Positions 42,147 through 50,476 of a stretch of 64,000 bases of DNA are shown here, one piece after another. The notes beneath the pieces are model-generated. The model made no database searches. It worked only from the letters and a program-made list of their open reading frames with translations, and was not told where the DNA came from. The position numbers and the translations under genes were made by a program. Numbering within the stretch: the first letter of the stretch is position 1; every line of letters begins with the position of its first letter. This stretch comes from Streptomyces justiciae. Lineage in GTDB: Bacteria > Actinomycetota > Actinomycetes > Streptomycetales > Streptomycetaceae. The stretch lies in contig NZ_JADDXU010000014.1 in assembly GCF_015163075.1 (NCBI RefSeq), positions 227,787 through 291,786 of the forward strand, written 5' to 3'.

Positions 42147-42659
42147 ATGAAACGCCTGCGCGCCCGACTCACCGACCTCGACCGCAGACGCCGCCACCGC
42201 TCGACGGCCCGCGCGATGCTGCGCCTGAACCCCGAACCGGAGAGCTGGCTGGACGTCGGCACGGGCGAGGCCCACTTCCCGGCCGAGGCCAAGGCGTTGT
42301 TCCCGTACACCTCCTTCGACGGCCTCGACACGACCACGGCCGTGCTCGTGGCCCGCGAGGCGGAGCGGCTGGAGGAGGCGTACATCGGCACCCCGGCGGC
42401 CCCGCACCTCACCAAGGCCCTGACCGCCCGTTACGACGTGATCAGCGTCCTGAAGCCGGTCGCGGAGCTCGGCGCGCTCCTGACGTTCCTCCGCCCGGGA
42501 GGCCACGTACTGCTGGAGACCACGGAGGCCGCCGACGCCCTGCGCACCGAACTCGAAGCGAGCGACTGCACGATCCTCCCGCCCACCCGTCACCCCGCCC
42601 TCGACCGCCTGTCGAGGACGACCCGAGTGATCGCCCGCAGACAGTCCTCACCCTCGTAG
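42147..42659 (+). CDS. Small class I SAM methyltransferase-like protein
   Basis: A 170-residue protein. After a basic N-terminus comes SWLDVGTGEAHFPAEAKALF (SAM-binding motif I), DGLDTTTAVLVARE (motif II) and a later LLTFLRPGGHVLLET, as in Rossmann methyltransferases. The domain is shorter than most, and the acceptor is unknown. AGGGAG precedes ATG 42147. The 3' end overlaps the convergent cobU-fusion gene by 12 bp. Confidence 0.75.
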   Translation: MKRLRARLTDLDRRRRHRSTARAMLRLNPEPESWLDVGTGEAHFPAEAKALFPYTSFDGLDTTTAVLVAREAERLEEAYIGTPAAPHLTKALTARYDVISVLKPVAELGALLTFLRPGGHVLLETTEAADALRTELEASDCTILPPTRHPALDRLSRTTRVIARRQSSPS

Positions 42660-43850
42660 CACCAGCGCCTGCCCCGCCACCACCAGCAGCACCTGCTCGC
42701 ACTCCGCGGCGAACGCCGCGTTCAGCCGCCCGAGTTCGTCCCGGTAACGCCTCCCGGACGCCGTGGCGGGCACGATCCCCGACCCCACCTCGTTCGACAC
42801 GGCGACGACGGTCCGCCGGGTCGCCCGCACCGCGTCCGTCAACTCCCGCACCCGCTTCCGCAGCGCCCGCTCCCCGCCCCCGGCCCACTCCGCGTCGTCC
42901 CACGCCCCGACGGCGTCCATCGCGTCCGTCAGCCACAGCGACAGACAGTCGATCAGCAGCGGCGGCCCCTCGTCGGCGAGCAGCGGCACCAGGTCGCAGG
43001 TCTCCGCCGTACGCCAGGAGCCGGGCCGCCGCTCCCGGTGCGCGGAGACCCGCGCCGCCCACTCGCCGTCCCCGTTCCGGGTGCCCCCCGTGGCCACGTA
43101 CAGCACATCGGGGAAGGCCTCAAGGCGCCGCTCGGCCTCCACCGACTTCCCGGACCGCGCCCCGCCCAGCACCAGCGTCCGCCGGGGCACATCCGGTACG
43201 TCCTCGTAGGCGCCGACGGCCAGCGTCGTTCCGTCGGGCACGGCCCGCGCGCCCGCCGCCGCGAGCCGGCGCCGCAACTCGCCGCCCGGCGGCACGTCGT
43301 GGTCCAGATGCACGGCGACGACATCGGTGGTCGGCCCCACGGCCCCCACCGCCCGCAGCCGGGCCAGCGCGTCCGGCCGCCCCACGACATCGGCGAGGAC
43401 CATGTCGTAGACGTCCTTGCCGTTCTCCTCCAGCCCCGCCGGAGCGCCCCCGGGCGGCAGATACAGCAACCGCTGCCCGTCCGGCCCGGTCACCGCGTAC
43501 CCGGTGCCGGGCGCGTCCATCGCCACCGCCCGCACCCGATGCCCCGTCAGCAACGCCAACTCCCGCCCGTCCGGCACCCGCCCCGGCTGCGGCAGCCCGG
43601 CCGGCACCTCCACCGCGGGCCCGTCATGCGGATGCGACAACAGCACCTGCCGTACACCCCCGAGCGAATGCCCGGCCCGAGCGGCGGCGAAGGCGACGCC
43701 GGGCGTCAGATCGAGCATGAGCGCCCCGTCGACGAGCAGCGCGGTGGCGGCACGGGCATCAACCCCGAGCGCGACAGCACACGAGGAACAGGGGCAGGAG
43801 GGCCGGGGGAGCCCCGAAGGCCCGCCGGTACCGAGCAAAGTCACGTCCAC
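42648..43850 (-). CDS. cobU: CobU (adenosylcobinamide kinase/guanylyltransferase) fused to a degenerate metallo-beta-lactamase domain
   Basis: A 400-residue fusion. Residues 1-215 resemble a metallo-beta-lactamase fold (VDVTLLGTGGPSGLPRPSC, VLLSHPHDGPAVEVP), but the HxHxDH metal motif is reduced to HPHDGP, so it is probably inactive or altered. Residues about 220-400 are CobU: P-loop LVLGGARSGKS, VLYVATGG, the guanylylated His segment RVSAHRERRP, LIDCLSLWLTD and VSNEVGSGIVP. CobU phosphorylates and guanylylates adenosylcobinamide for CobS. GTG 43850 is the most likely start. Confidence 0.88.
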   Translation of the reverse strand: MDVTLLGTGGPSGLPRPSCPCSSCAVALGVDARAATALLVDGALMLDLTPGVAFAAARAGHSLGGVRQVLLSHPHDGPAVEVPAGLPQPGRVPDGRELALLTGHRVRAVAMDAPGTGYAVTGPDGQRLLYLPPGGAPAGLEENGKDVYDMVLADVVGRPDALARLRAVGAVGPTTDVVAVHLDHDVPPGGELRRRLAAAGARAVPDGTTLAVGAYEDVPDVPRRTLVLGGARSGKSVEAERRLEAFPDVLYVATGGTRNGDGEWAARVSAHRERRPGSWRTAETCDLVPLLADEGPPLLIDCLSLWLTDAMDAVGAWDDAEWAGGGERALRKRVRELTDAVRATRRTVVAVSNEVGSGIVPATASGRRYRDELGRLNAAFAAECEQVLLVVAGQALVLRG

Positions 43851-43900
43851 AGGACTGATTTTCGCCGGTAACTTCTGATCATGCGCGCGCTGCATGCCGT

Positions 43901-43935
43901 AAAGGGGCGCGATCAGCCCCCACGCAGCCGCAGAC
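43901..43935 (+). repeat. Dispersed repeat, degenerate copy F
   Basis: AAAGGGGCGCGATCAGCCCC followed by CACGCAGCCGCAG. It has the ends of the family but lacks the middle. It lies in the divergent spacer between cobU and the 70-aa gene. Confidence 0.5.
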
Positions 43936-43978
43936 AACCGAATAGGCTCTGAACCCTAGTCACACCTGGGAGGCGTAC

Positions 43979-44191
43979 ATGGCGGCATGGACGTGGCGAT
44001 TCGAGAAGGCCGACGGGACGGAGGTCCAGCCCGCGGTGCAGCCCGAGGAGTTCACCACGCAGGGGGATGCCGAGTCCTGGGTCGGTGAGTTCTGGAAGGA
44101 CCTCGCCGAGGGCGGCGCGGACCAGGTGCACCTCTACGAGGACGGCACGAAGATCTACGGCCCGATGAGCCTGCACGCCGAAGAGGCGTAA
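43979..44191 (+). CDS. Small conserved actinobacterial protein
   Basis: A 70-residue acidic protein beginning MAAWTWRFEKADGTEV, with GDAESWVGEFWKDLAEGGAD and YEDGTKIYGPMSLH. It has a mixed alpha/beta look with several Trp residues and no signal peptide. GGGAGG lies 7 nt before ATG 43979. It is monocistronic, ended by a strong hairpin. The function is unknown but the frame is convincing. Confidence 0.78.
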   Translation: MAAWTWRFEKADGTEVQPAVQPEEFTTQGDAESWVGEFWKDLAEGGADQVHLYEDGTKIYGPMSLHAEEA

Positions 44192-44199
44192 GCCACGAA

Positions 44200-44234
44200 G
44201 AAGGGGGCGGCCACGAAAAACGGCCGCCCCCTTC
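44200..44234. terminator. Bidirectional terminator
   Basis: Perfect 13-bp stem (44200-44212/44222-44234) with a 9-nt A-rich loop between the convergent 70-aa gene and the HtrA-like gene. Confidence 0.85.
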
Positions 44235-44251
44235 TCATGCCCGCGCCCCGC

Positions 44252-45322
44252 TCACTGCTCGCCCAGCGTCACATCCGCCGTCTTCTCGTCCCCGCCCCGC
44301 GTGTACGTCACCGACGTCTTGTCGCCCGGCGACTCCGCCGCCAGCGCCTCGGAGAGGGACGTGATCGTGGTGATGCGGGTGTCGCCCAGCTTGGTGATGA
44401 TGTCGCCGGCCTCGATGCCAGCCTTGTCGGCGGCCCCGCCGTCCTTCACCTCGACGACGGCCACGCCCGAGGCCCGGAAGGTGTCGTCGACGACCGTGCG
44501 GCCGGTGATGCCGAGCGCGGCCCGGCCGGAGTCGGTGACCTTGCCGTTCTCGATGATCTGGTCGGCGACCGTCTTGACCATCGAGGAGGGGATCGCGAAC
44601 CCGATCCCGGGCGCCGCGCTGTCCCCGAAGTTGGGGTCGGTGGCCGCGAGGGTCGGGATGCCGATGACCTGCCCGTCGAGGTCGACGAGGGCGCCGCCGC
44701 TGTTGCCGGGGTTGATGGCCGCGGACGTCTGCACCATGTTGCCGATGGTGGCCCCCGTACCGCCGTCCGAGCGGCCCTCCGTGACGGTCCGTCCGGTCGC
44801 CGAGACGATGCCCTGCGTCACGCTGGACGACAGTCCGAGCGGCGAGCCCATGGCCAGCACGATCTGGCCGACCTGGACCTTCGAGGAGTCCCCGAACGTC
44901 GCCGCCCGCAGCCCGTCCGGCACCTTGTCCAGCTTGATGACGGCGAGATCCTGCTCCGGGTAGGCGTAGACGAGCTTCGCGGACAGGGTGTTCTCGCTGT
45001 TGGCGGTCGTCACCTGGAACGTCTTCTCGTCGCCGACGACATGCGCGTTGGTGACGATGTGCCCCTTGTCGTCGTAGACCACCCCGGAGCCCAGGTCGTT
45101 GGAGGCCTGGATCTGCACGACCGACGGCAGGACCTCCTTGATGACCTTCTGGTAGTCGTCCTGGAGATCGCTGTTCACGGCGGGAGCGGCGGCCTGGGTG
45201 GTCGGGTCCTGCCGCTCACCGGAGGAACCGGAGTCGGAACATCCGGCGAGCAGCGCGACGGAACAGGCGAGCGCGGCGAAGGGTGTGACGAGGCGTAGGG
45301 CACGGCGGCGGTAAGCGTCCAT
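44252..45322 (-). CDS. HtrA/DegP-like serine protease lipoprotein with PDZ domain
   Basis: A 356-residue exported protease. Signal with lipobox LAGC (Cys about 28). The trypsin-like domain has His in IVTNAHVVGDE, Asp in PEQDLAVIKL and Ser in NPGNSGGALV. The C-terminal PDZ domain (about 265-350) contains VVEVKDGGAADKAGIEAGDI. HtrA proteases degrade or refold damaged exported proteins at the membrane surface. Membrane-stress genes (pspA and a two-component pair) lie 2 kb away. A 109-bp spacer separates it from the methyltransferase upstream. Confidence 0.92.
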   Translation of the reverse strand: MDAYRRRALRLVTPFAALACSVALLAGCSDSGSSGERQDPTTQAAAPAVNSDLQDDYQKVIKEVLPSVVQIQASNDLGSGVVYDDKGHIVTNAHVVGDEKTFQVTTANSENTLSAKLVYAYPEQDLAVIKLDKVPDGLRAATFGDSSKVQVGQIVLAMGSPLGLSSSVTQGIVSATGRTVTEGRSDGGTGATIGNMVQTSAAINPGNSGGALVDLDGQVIGIPTLAATDPNFGDSAAPGIGFAIPSSMVKTVADQIIENGKVTDSGRAALGITGRTVVDDTFRASGVAVVEVKDGGAADKAGIEAGDIITKLGDTRITTITSLSEALAAESPGDKTSVTYTRGGDEKTADVTLGEQ

Positions 45323-45431
45323 GCCCCGAGTCTCACTTCAGGGTGAATGTCCGGCTTGCGCTGTACCCCCGAACGGGCGCTTCAGGACCTGTCCGGACCG
45401 ACGACCCGGCACCGCACTTGCAGCGGAGCGC

Positions 45432-46217
45432 TCAGCCCCGTACCCCGCACAGGTGCAGCAGGGCCGCGACCGCCCGGTACGGATCGGTCCGCCCGGCCCG
45501 CTCCTCGGCCGCCAGCAGCGACTCCAGGTCGGCCGGGATCTCCGCCCCGTCCACCGCGGTGTCCGTGAAGACCCGTACGCCGTACCAGGCCTGGAGCGGC
45601 GCCCCGATCCCGGCGAGCGTCGCGGTCAGCGCGGCGAGCCGGTCGGCGCGGACGTCGAGGCCGAGACGGTTGGTGTACGCGACGGTGTCGAAGGAGGCGA
45701 GGGCGCCCGCCCAGTCACCGGACAGCCCGGGCCGCATGGCCAGCGCGTCGGCGTTGCGGACGAGCAGGGACACCAGTCCGCCCGGCGCGAGCATCCGCGC
45801 GAGGCCCGCCAGCAGGGCGTCCGGCTCCTCGACGTACATCAGCACGCCGTGGCAGAGCACCACGTCGAAGCTGCCGGGCAGGAAGTGCACCCCGGTGTCC
45901 CGGCCGTCGCTCTGGACCAGCCGCACCCGCTCCCGGATGCCCTCCGGCTCACCCGCCAGGCACTCCCGGGCGGCGGCGAGCATCGTCGGGTCCTTCTCGA
46001 CGCCGGTCACCTGATGCCCGGCCCGGGCCAGACGCAGCGCCTGCGTGCCCTGACCCATGCCCACGTCGAGCACGCGCAGCCGCTGCCCGACCGGGAAACG
46101 TCCCGCTATCTGCTCGTCGAGCTGCCGGGCCACCAGCTCCTGTCGTACGACGTCCCGCAGTCCGCCCAGCTTGTTCAGCCAGGCCTCCGCGCCCCCGGTG
46201 AACGGCGTTGTGCTCAG
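45432..46217 (-). CDS. SAM-dependent methyltransferase, probable CTG start
   Basis: A 261-residue class I methyltransferase: LRVLDVGMGQGTQALRLA (motif I), VTGVEKDPTMLAAA (motif II), FDVVLCHGVLMYVEEPD and a closing helical part. It resembles the CmoM/SmtA type, but the substrate is not assigned. The conserved protein begins STTPFTGGAEAWL. No ATG, GTG or TTG lies at that point. CTG 46217 does: GGAGAG is 7 nt before it, and it overlaps the stop of the upstream DUF3043 gene as CTGA, mirroring the ATGA/GTGA overlaps elsewhere here. Confidence 0.8.
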   Translation of the reverse strand: MSTTPFTGGAEAWLNKLGGLRDVVRQELVARQLDEQIAGRFPVGQRLRVLDVGMGQGTQALRLARAGHQVTGVEKDPTMLAAARECLAGEPEGIRERVRLVQSDGRDTGVHFLPGSFDVVLCHGVLMYVEEPDALLAGLARMLAPGGLVSLLVRNADALAMRPGLSGDWAGALASFDTVAYTNRLGLDVRADRLAALTATLAGIGAPLQAWYGVRVFTDTAVDGAEIPADLESLLAAEERAGRTDPYRAVAALLHLCGVRG

Positions 46218-46813
46218 GGCCGCTCTCCGCGCTTGACCTGCGGCTTGGGCAGCCGGAGCCGGCGCATCTGGAGGGAGCGCATGAGGGCGTAGGCCACCGC
46301 GCCCTTCCGGTTCTGGTCCGGGAAGCGCTCGGCGAGCCGCTTCTTCAGGCGGAAGCCGGTGAGGATCGAGTCGAGCACGATCAGCACGATCACGACGAGC
46401 CACAGCAGCAGCGCGATGCTCTGCAGCGCGCCCACCTGCACCATGCTCAGCACCAGGATGATCACGGCCATGGGCAGGAAGAACTCCGCCACGTTGAACC
46501 GCGAGTCGATGGTGTCGCGCGCGAACTTGCGGACCGGGCCCTTGTCACGCGCGGGCAGGTACCGCTCGTCGCCGCCGGCCAGCGCCTGGCGCTGCTTCTC
46601 CATGGCGGCACGGCGCTCGTCGCGCTGCCGCCTGGCGGCGTCCTTGCGCGTCATCGACGTGTTGGCGACGCTGCGGCGCTGGGACTGCGCCTCACTCCGC
46701 TTGGGAGTGGGGCGACCCTTGGGGGCCTGCGGGTCGCGGGGCTGCTTGGAGTCGGTCACCGGGGCCTGGGCGGCGGTGGCCTTCTCTTCCTTGGTGGCAC
46801 GGCTACGGAACAC
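46214..46813 (-). CDS. DUF3043 membrane protein
   Basis: A 199-residue protein. The first 100 residues are hydrophilic and rich in Lys, Arg, Gln and Ala (TPKRSEAQSQRRS, TRKDAARRQRDERR). Two membrane segments follow (about 115-133 and 138-157), then a basic tail (KGAVAYALMRSLQMRRLRL). This is the actinobacterial DUF3043 family, of unknown function. GTG 46813 (VFRSRATKEEK) is the best start, with a weak ribosome site. Translationally coupled to the methyltransferase downstream. Confidence 0.82.
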   Translation of the reverse strand: MFRSRATKEEKATAAQAPVTDSKQPRDPQAPKGRPTPKRSEAQSQRRSVANTSMTRKDAARRQRDERRAAMEKQRQALAGGDERYLPARDKGPVRKFARDTIDSRFNVAEFFLPMAVIILVLSMVQVGALQSIALLLWLVVIVLIVLDSILTGFRLKKRLAERFPDQNRKGAVAYALMRSLQMRRLRLPKPQVKRGERP

Positions 46814-47093
46814 AAAACCCAAGGGTACGGGGTGCCCGGGGTTGGACCCCAGCCCGGTGGGGAACGATCCGGCAACACCAGTCGTCATGTAGGGGGACAG
46901 AGGGGACGTCCGGTGACCGACTGCTCACCCTGAAGGTCACCTACTCCTCACGCCGGAGCAAGGCCTGAGGCAGTCGTCCTTGGGGATGAGCGCATCCGTC
47001 CCCGAACAGTGCGTCAATGGATGCAGGGCCCGTACTGTGGGTTCTGTCGCAGAGCTGGAGCTGGAGTCCGTCAGAAGGGGGCGCGCGAAGCCC

Positions 47094-47888
47094 ATGAGCG
47101 GTGTCATGAAGCGTATGGGGATGATCTTCCGCGCGAAGGCGAACAAGGCCCTTGACCGGGCCGAGGACCCTCGCGAAACCCTCGATTACTCGTACCAGAA
47201 GCAGCTGGAGCTGCTCCAGAAGGTCCGCCGCGGGGTGGCCGATGTCGCCACGTCCCGCAAGCGCCTGGAACTCCAGCTCAACCAGCTGCAGTCGCAGTCC
47301 TCCAAGCTGGAGGACCAGGGCCGCAAGGCGCTCGCGCTCGGCCGTGAGGACCTCGCCCGTGAGGCGCTGTCCCGCAGGGCCGCCCTCCAGCAGCAGGTCA
47401 CGGACCTGGAGACACAGCACGCGACGCTCCAGGGCGAGGAGGAGAAGCTCACCCTGGCGGCCCAGCGACTCCAGGCCAAGGTCGACGCCTTCCGTACGAA
47501 GAAGGAGACCATCAAGGCCACGTACACCGCGGCCCAGGCCCAGACCCGCATCGGCGAGGCCTTCTCCGGCATCTCCGAGGAGATGGGCGACGTCGGCATG
47601 GCCATCCAGCGCGCCGAGGACAAGACCGCCCAGCTCCAGGCCCGCGCGGGCGCGATCGACGAACTCCTCGCCTCCGGAGCTCTCGACGACCAGTCCGGCA
47701 TGCACAAGGACGACATCCAGGCCGAGCTGGACCGGCTCTCCGGTGGTACGGATGTAGAGCTGGAACTGCAGCGCATGAAGGCCGAGCTGGCCGGAGGCTC
47801 CTCCTCCCAGCAGGCCATCGAGGGTGGCACGAGCCAGTCGCAGTCCCAGCAGCAGCCGCAGGACACCCCGCGCTTCGACAAGCAGTGA
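47094..47888 (+). CDS. pspA: Phage-shock protein A (PspA/IM30) homologue
   Basis: Peripheral membrane coat protein that repairs damaged membranes. The 264 residues are almost entirely coiled coil: the amphipathic start KRMGMIFRAKANKALDRAED, then long Gln/Leu/Lys helices to about residue 225, and a Gln/Ser-rich tail (SQSQSQQQPQD) beyond the usual core. ATG 47094 and ATG 47106 are both possible; AAGGGGG lies upstream. It is followed after 32 bp by PspAA and then a two-component pair, suggesting an envelope-stress operon. PspA is needed for membrane-stress resistance in Streptomyces. Confidence 0.95.
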   Translation: MSGVMKRMGMIFRAKANKALDRAEDPRETLDYSYQKQLELLQKVRRGVADVATSRKRLELQLNQLQSQSSKLEDQGRKALALGREDLAREALSRRAALQQQVTDLETQHATLQGEEEKLTLAAQRLQAKVDAFRTKKETIKATYTAAQAQTRIGEAFSGISEEMGDVGMAIQRAEDKTAQLQARAGAIDELLASGALDDQSGMHKDDIQAELDRLSGGTDVELELQRMKAELAGGSSSQQAIEGGTSQSQSQQQPQDTPRFDKQ

Positions 47889-47920
47889 CGGACGGCGGGG
47901 CCCACGCCTAGGAGGGCGAC

Positions 47921-48199
47921 ATGATCGTACGGATCATGGGGGAGGGGCAGGTGAGGCTGGCCGACAGCCACCTCACCGAGCTGAACAAGCTGGACGACGA
48001 GCTGTTGGCCGAGATGGAGAACGGCGACGGCCCCGGCTTCCGCCGCACCTTCGACGCCCTCCTGGCCAAGGTCAGGGAACTCGGCGACCCCGTGCCGGAC
48101 GACTCCCTGGAACCCTCGGACCTGATCCTCCCGTCGCCGGACGCGACGCTGGAGGAGGTCAGGGAGATGCTCAGCGACGACGGACTGATTCCGGGGTAA
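47921..48199 (+). CDS. PspA-associated protein PspAA
   Basis: A 92-residue acidic protein that begins IVRIMGEGQVRLADSHLTEL and matches the PspAA family, small partners found beside pspA in Actinobacteria and others. The likely role is modulation of PspA. AGGAGGG sits 6 nt before ATG 47921, an unusually strong site here. Spacing of 32 bp to pspA indicates one operon. Confidence 0.88.
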   Translation: MIVRIMGEGQVRLADSHLTELNKLDDELLAEMENGDGPGFRRTFDALLAKVRELGDPVPDDSLEPSDLILPSPDATLEEVREMLSDDGLIPG

Positions 48200-48254
48200 G
48201 TGGGTCACCTTCCGGCCGACCGAGTCGGGTGGTGGGCGGGCAAAGGCCGGGGGG

Positions 48255-48273
48255 CCGGGGGCGGAGCCCCCGG
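48255..48273 (+). terminator. Hairpin between pspAA and the histidine kinase
   Basis: Perfect 8-bp stem CCGGGGGC/GCCCCCGG with a GGA loop. It may reduce read-through from pspA-pspAA into the kinase gene. Confidence 0.55.
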
Positions 48274-48308
48274 TGACGGCCACAGCGGCGCCCCGTACCT
48301 TGTCAGAC

Positions 48309-49529
48309 GTGAGCACCGTCGACCGCATCCGGCACCAACTGAAGGCGCACCCCTTGGCGCTGGACGCCATCCTCGCGGTCGGCGTACTGCTGTGCATGGT
48401 CGCCGGCTCCTTCGTGGACCCGCACGGCCCCGACGGCGTCACCTGGGGCATCCGCACCCCGGACCCGCTCAGCCTCGTCCTCATCGGCCTCAGCGCCGCC
48501 GCCCTCGTCCTCCGCCGCCGCGCCCCCATCACGGTCCTCGCCCTCACCGGCACCTTCTCGATCATCGAGTGCGTCACCGGCGACCCCCGCGCCCCCGTCG
48601 CCATGTCCGCGGTGATCGCCCTCTACACCGTCGCCTCCACCACCGACCGCCCCACGACCTGGCGGGTCGGCCTGCTCACGATGACCGTCCTCACCGCCGC
48701 CGCCATGCTCGGCGGCCCCCTGCCCTGGTACGCCCAGGAGAACCTCGGCATCTTCGCCTGGACCGGCATCGGCGCCACCGCGGGCGACGCGGTCCGCAGC
48801 CGCCGCGCCTTCGTGCAGGCCATCCAGGACCGCGCCGAGAAGGCGGAACGCACCCGCGAGGAGGAGGCCCGCCGCCGGGTCGCCGAGGAGCGGCTCCGGA
48901 TCGCCCGCGATCTGCACGACGTCGTCGCCCACCACATCGCCCTGGTCAACGTTCAGGCGGGCGTCGCCGCGCACGTCATGGACAAGCGGCCCGACCAGGC
49001 CAAGGAGGCCCTGTCCCATGTGCGCGAGGCCAGCCGCTCCGCGCTCAACGAACTCCGCGCCACCGTCGGCCTGCTCAGACAGTCCGGCGACCCCGAGGCG
49101 CCGACCGAGCCCGCCCCCGGCCTGGACCGCCTCGACGAACTGGTCGGCACCTTCCGCAGCGCGGGGCTGCATGTCGAGGTCGCCCGCGCCGACGCCGGCA
49201 CCACCCTGCCCGCCGCCGTGGACCTGGCCGCCTACCGGGTCATCCAGGAAGCCCTCACGAACGTCCAGAAGCACGCGGGCGGCGAGGCGAAGGCCGAGGT
49301 CAGCGTCGTACGCGTGGGACCGAACATCGAGATCACCGTCCTCGACAACGGCGCCGGGGAGGACGACGGCCCGGCGGACGGCGGCGGGCACGGGCTGCTC
49401 GGCATGCGCGAGCGCGTCACCGCCCTGCGCGGCACCCTCACCACCGGTCCCCGTTACGGCGGCGGCTTCCGCGTCCATGCGATCCTGCCGGTCAAGACGC
49501 GCGGCCGAGGCGCCGCCGACACCGTATGA
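48309..49529 (+). CDS. Sensor histidine kinase (HisKA_3, DesK/NarL-type)
   Basis: A 406-residue membrane kinase. Four or five hydrophobic segments (about residues 18-150) without a large extracellular loop suggest sensing within the membrane. The phosphoacceptor His203 lies in RIARDLHDVVAHHI, and the ATPase domain shows VIQEALTNVQKHA (N box) and GHGLLGMRERV (G box). GTG 48309 is preferred; GTG 48273 is in frame but sits on the edge of a hairpin. The stop overlaps an ATG in the response regulator frame. Downstream of pspA/pspAA, so envelope stress is a likely signal. Confidence 0.88.
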   Translation: MSTVDRIRHQLKAHPLALDAILAVGVLLCMVAGSFVDPHGPDGVTWGIRTPDPLSLVLIGLSAAALVLRRRAPITVLALTGTFSIIECVTGDPRAPVAMSAVIALYTVASTTDRPTTWRVGLLTMTVLTAAAMLGGPLPWYAQENLGIFAWTGIGATAGDAVRSRRAFVQAIQDRAEKAERTREEEARRRVAEERLRIARDLHDVVAHHIALVNVQAGVAAHVMDKRPDQAKEALSHVREASRSALNELRATVGLLRQSGDPEAPTEPAPGLDRLDELVGTFRSAGLHVEVARADAGTTLPAAVDLAAYRVIQEALTNVQKHAGGEAKAEVSVVRVGPNIEITVLDNGAGEDDGPADGGGHGLLGMRERVTALRGTLTTGPRYGGGFRVHAILPVKTRGRGAADTV

Positions 49530-49657
49530 CCGACCCGCGGAACTCAGGCGCACCCCGCGGAAGTTGTCGTAGCACCGAGCCTTCCGCCGCACCCGAGACC
49601 CCCGCCGTGACCCGGCGGCTCGCCGTAGCCGAACCCCCTGCCGCAGAGGACCCCCGT

Positions 49658-50341
49658 ATGACCATCCGCGTCCTGCTCGCCGACGACCAGGCCCTGCTGC
49701 GCAGTGCCTTCCGGGTGCTCGTCGACTCGGAGCCCGACATGGAGGTCGTGGGGGAGGCCTCCGACGGGGCGGAGGTGGTGCGGCTGGCCAAGGAGGAGCG
49801 GGCCGACGTCGTGCTGATGGACATCCGGATGCCCGGCACCGACGGTCTCGCCGCCACCCGCATGATCAGCGAGGACCCGTCCCTCGCCCATGTCCGTGTG
49901 GTGATCCTGACGACGTTCGAGGTCGACGACTACGTGGTGCAGTCGCTGCGCGCCGGCGCCTCCGGCTTCCTCGGCAAGGGCAGCGAGCCCGAGGAACTGC
50001 TCAGCGCGATCCGGATCGCCGCCGGCGGCGAGGCGCTGCTGTCCCCGGCCGCCACCAAGGGCCTTATCGCCCGCTTCCTCGCCCAGGGCGACGGCGCCGA
50101 CGAGACCGCCGACCCCGCCCGCACCGCCCGCCTGGAGGCGCTCACCGTCCGGGAGCGCGAGGTGCTCGTCCAGGTCGCCGGCGGACACTCCAACGACGAG
50201 ATCGCCGAGCGCCTCGAAGTCAGCCCGCTGACCGTGAAGACGCACGTCAACCGGGCCATGGCGAAACTGGGCGCGCGGGACCGGGCGCAGCTGGTGGTGA
50301 TCGCGTACGAGTCGGGGCTGGTACGTCCAAGGGTGGAGTGA
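49658..50341 (+). CDS. LuxR/NarL-type response regulator
   Basis: A 227-residue regulator. Receiver domain with acidic pair at residues 9-10, phosphoacceptor Asp55 (VVLMDIRMPG), then Thr and Lys (GKGSEPEEL); C-terminal LuxR helix-turn-helix (LTVREREVLVQVAGGHSNDE, SPLTVKTHVNRAMAKLG). ATG 49658 begins at the domain with AGAGGA upstream. A coupled ATG at 49526 overlapping the kinase stop would add a 44-residue Pro/Ala-rich leader. Cognate partner of the preceding kinase; targets unknown, perhaps pspA or the adjoining exporter. Confidence 0.9.
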   Translation: MTIRVLLADDQALLRSAFRVLVDSEPDMEVVGEASDGAEVVRLAKEERADVVLMDIRMPGTDGLAATRMISEDPSLAHVRVVILTTFEVDDYVVQSLRAGASGFLGKGSEPEELLSAIRIAAGGEALLSPAATKGLIARFLAQGDGADETADPARTARLEALTVREREVLVQVAGGHSNDEIAERLEVSPLTVKTHVNRAMAKLGARDRAQLVVIAYESGLVRPRVE

Positions 50342-50476
50342 GCTCTACCCCGGCGTACTGCGACCGGAGTATGCGCCGGATAAGGAAATGGACCTGGGGG
50401 CTACGAAACAGCGGCCTCACAGGACACAGGGTGTAGGGGCCACTTCTGCCGCTCACAGAATTGAGATCCCTGACCC

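Noticed and set aside
42010..43978. Cobalamin riboswitch near cobT/cobU
   Set aside because: The spacers upstream of cobT (137 bp, shared) and cobU (128 bp, including a degenerate repeat) show no B12-box-like element and are short for a full riboswitch.
48200..50341. A 713-residue protein containing the response regulator
   Set aside because: The part before 49526 is an out-of-frame reading of the histidine kinase gene. Only the response regulator at the end is real.
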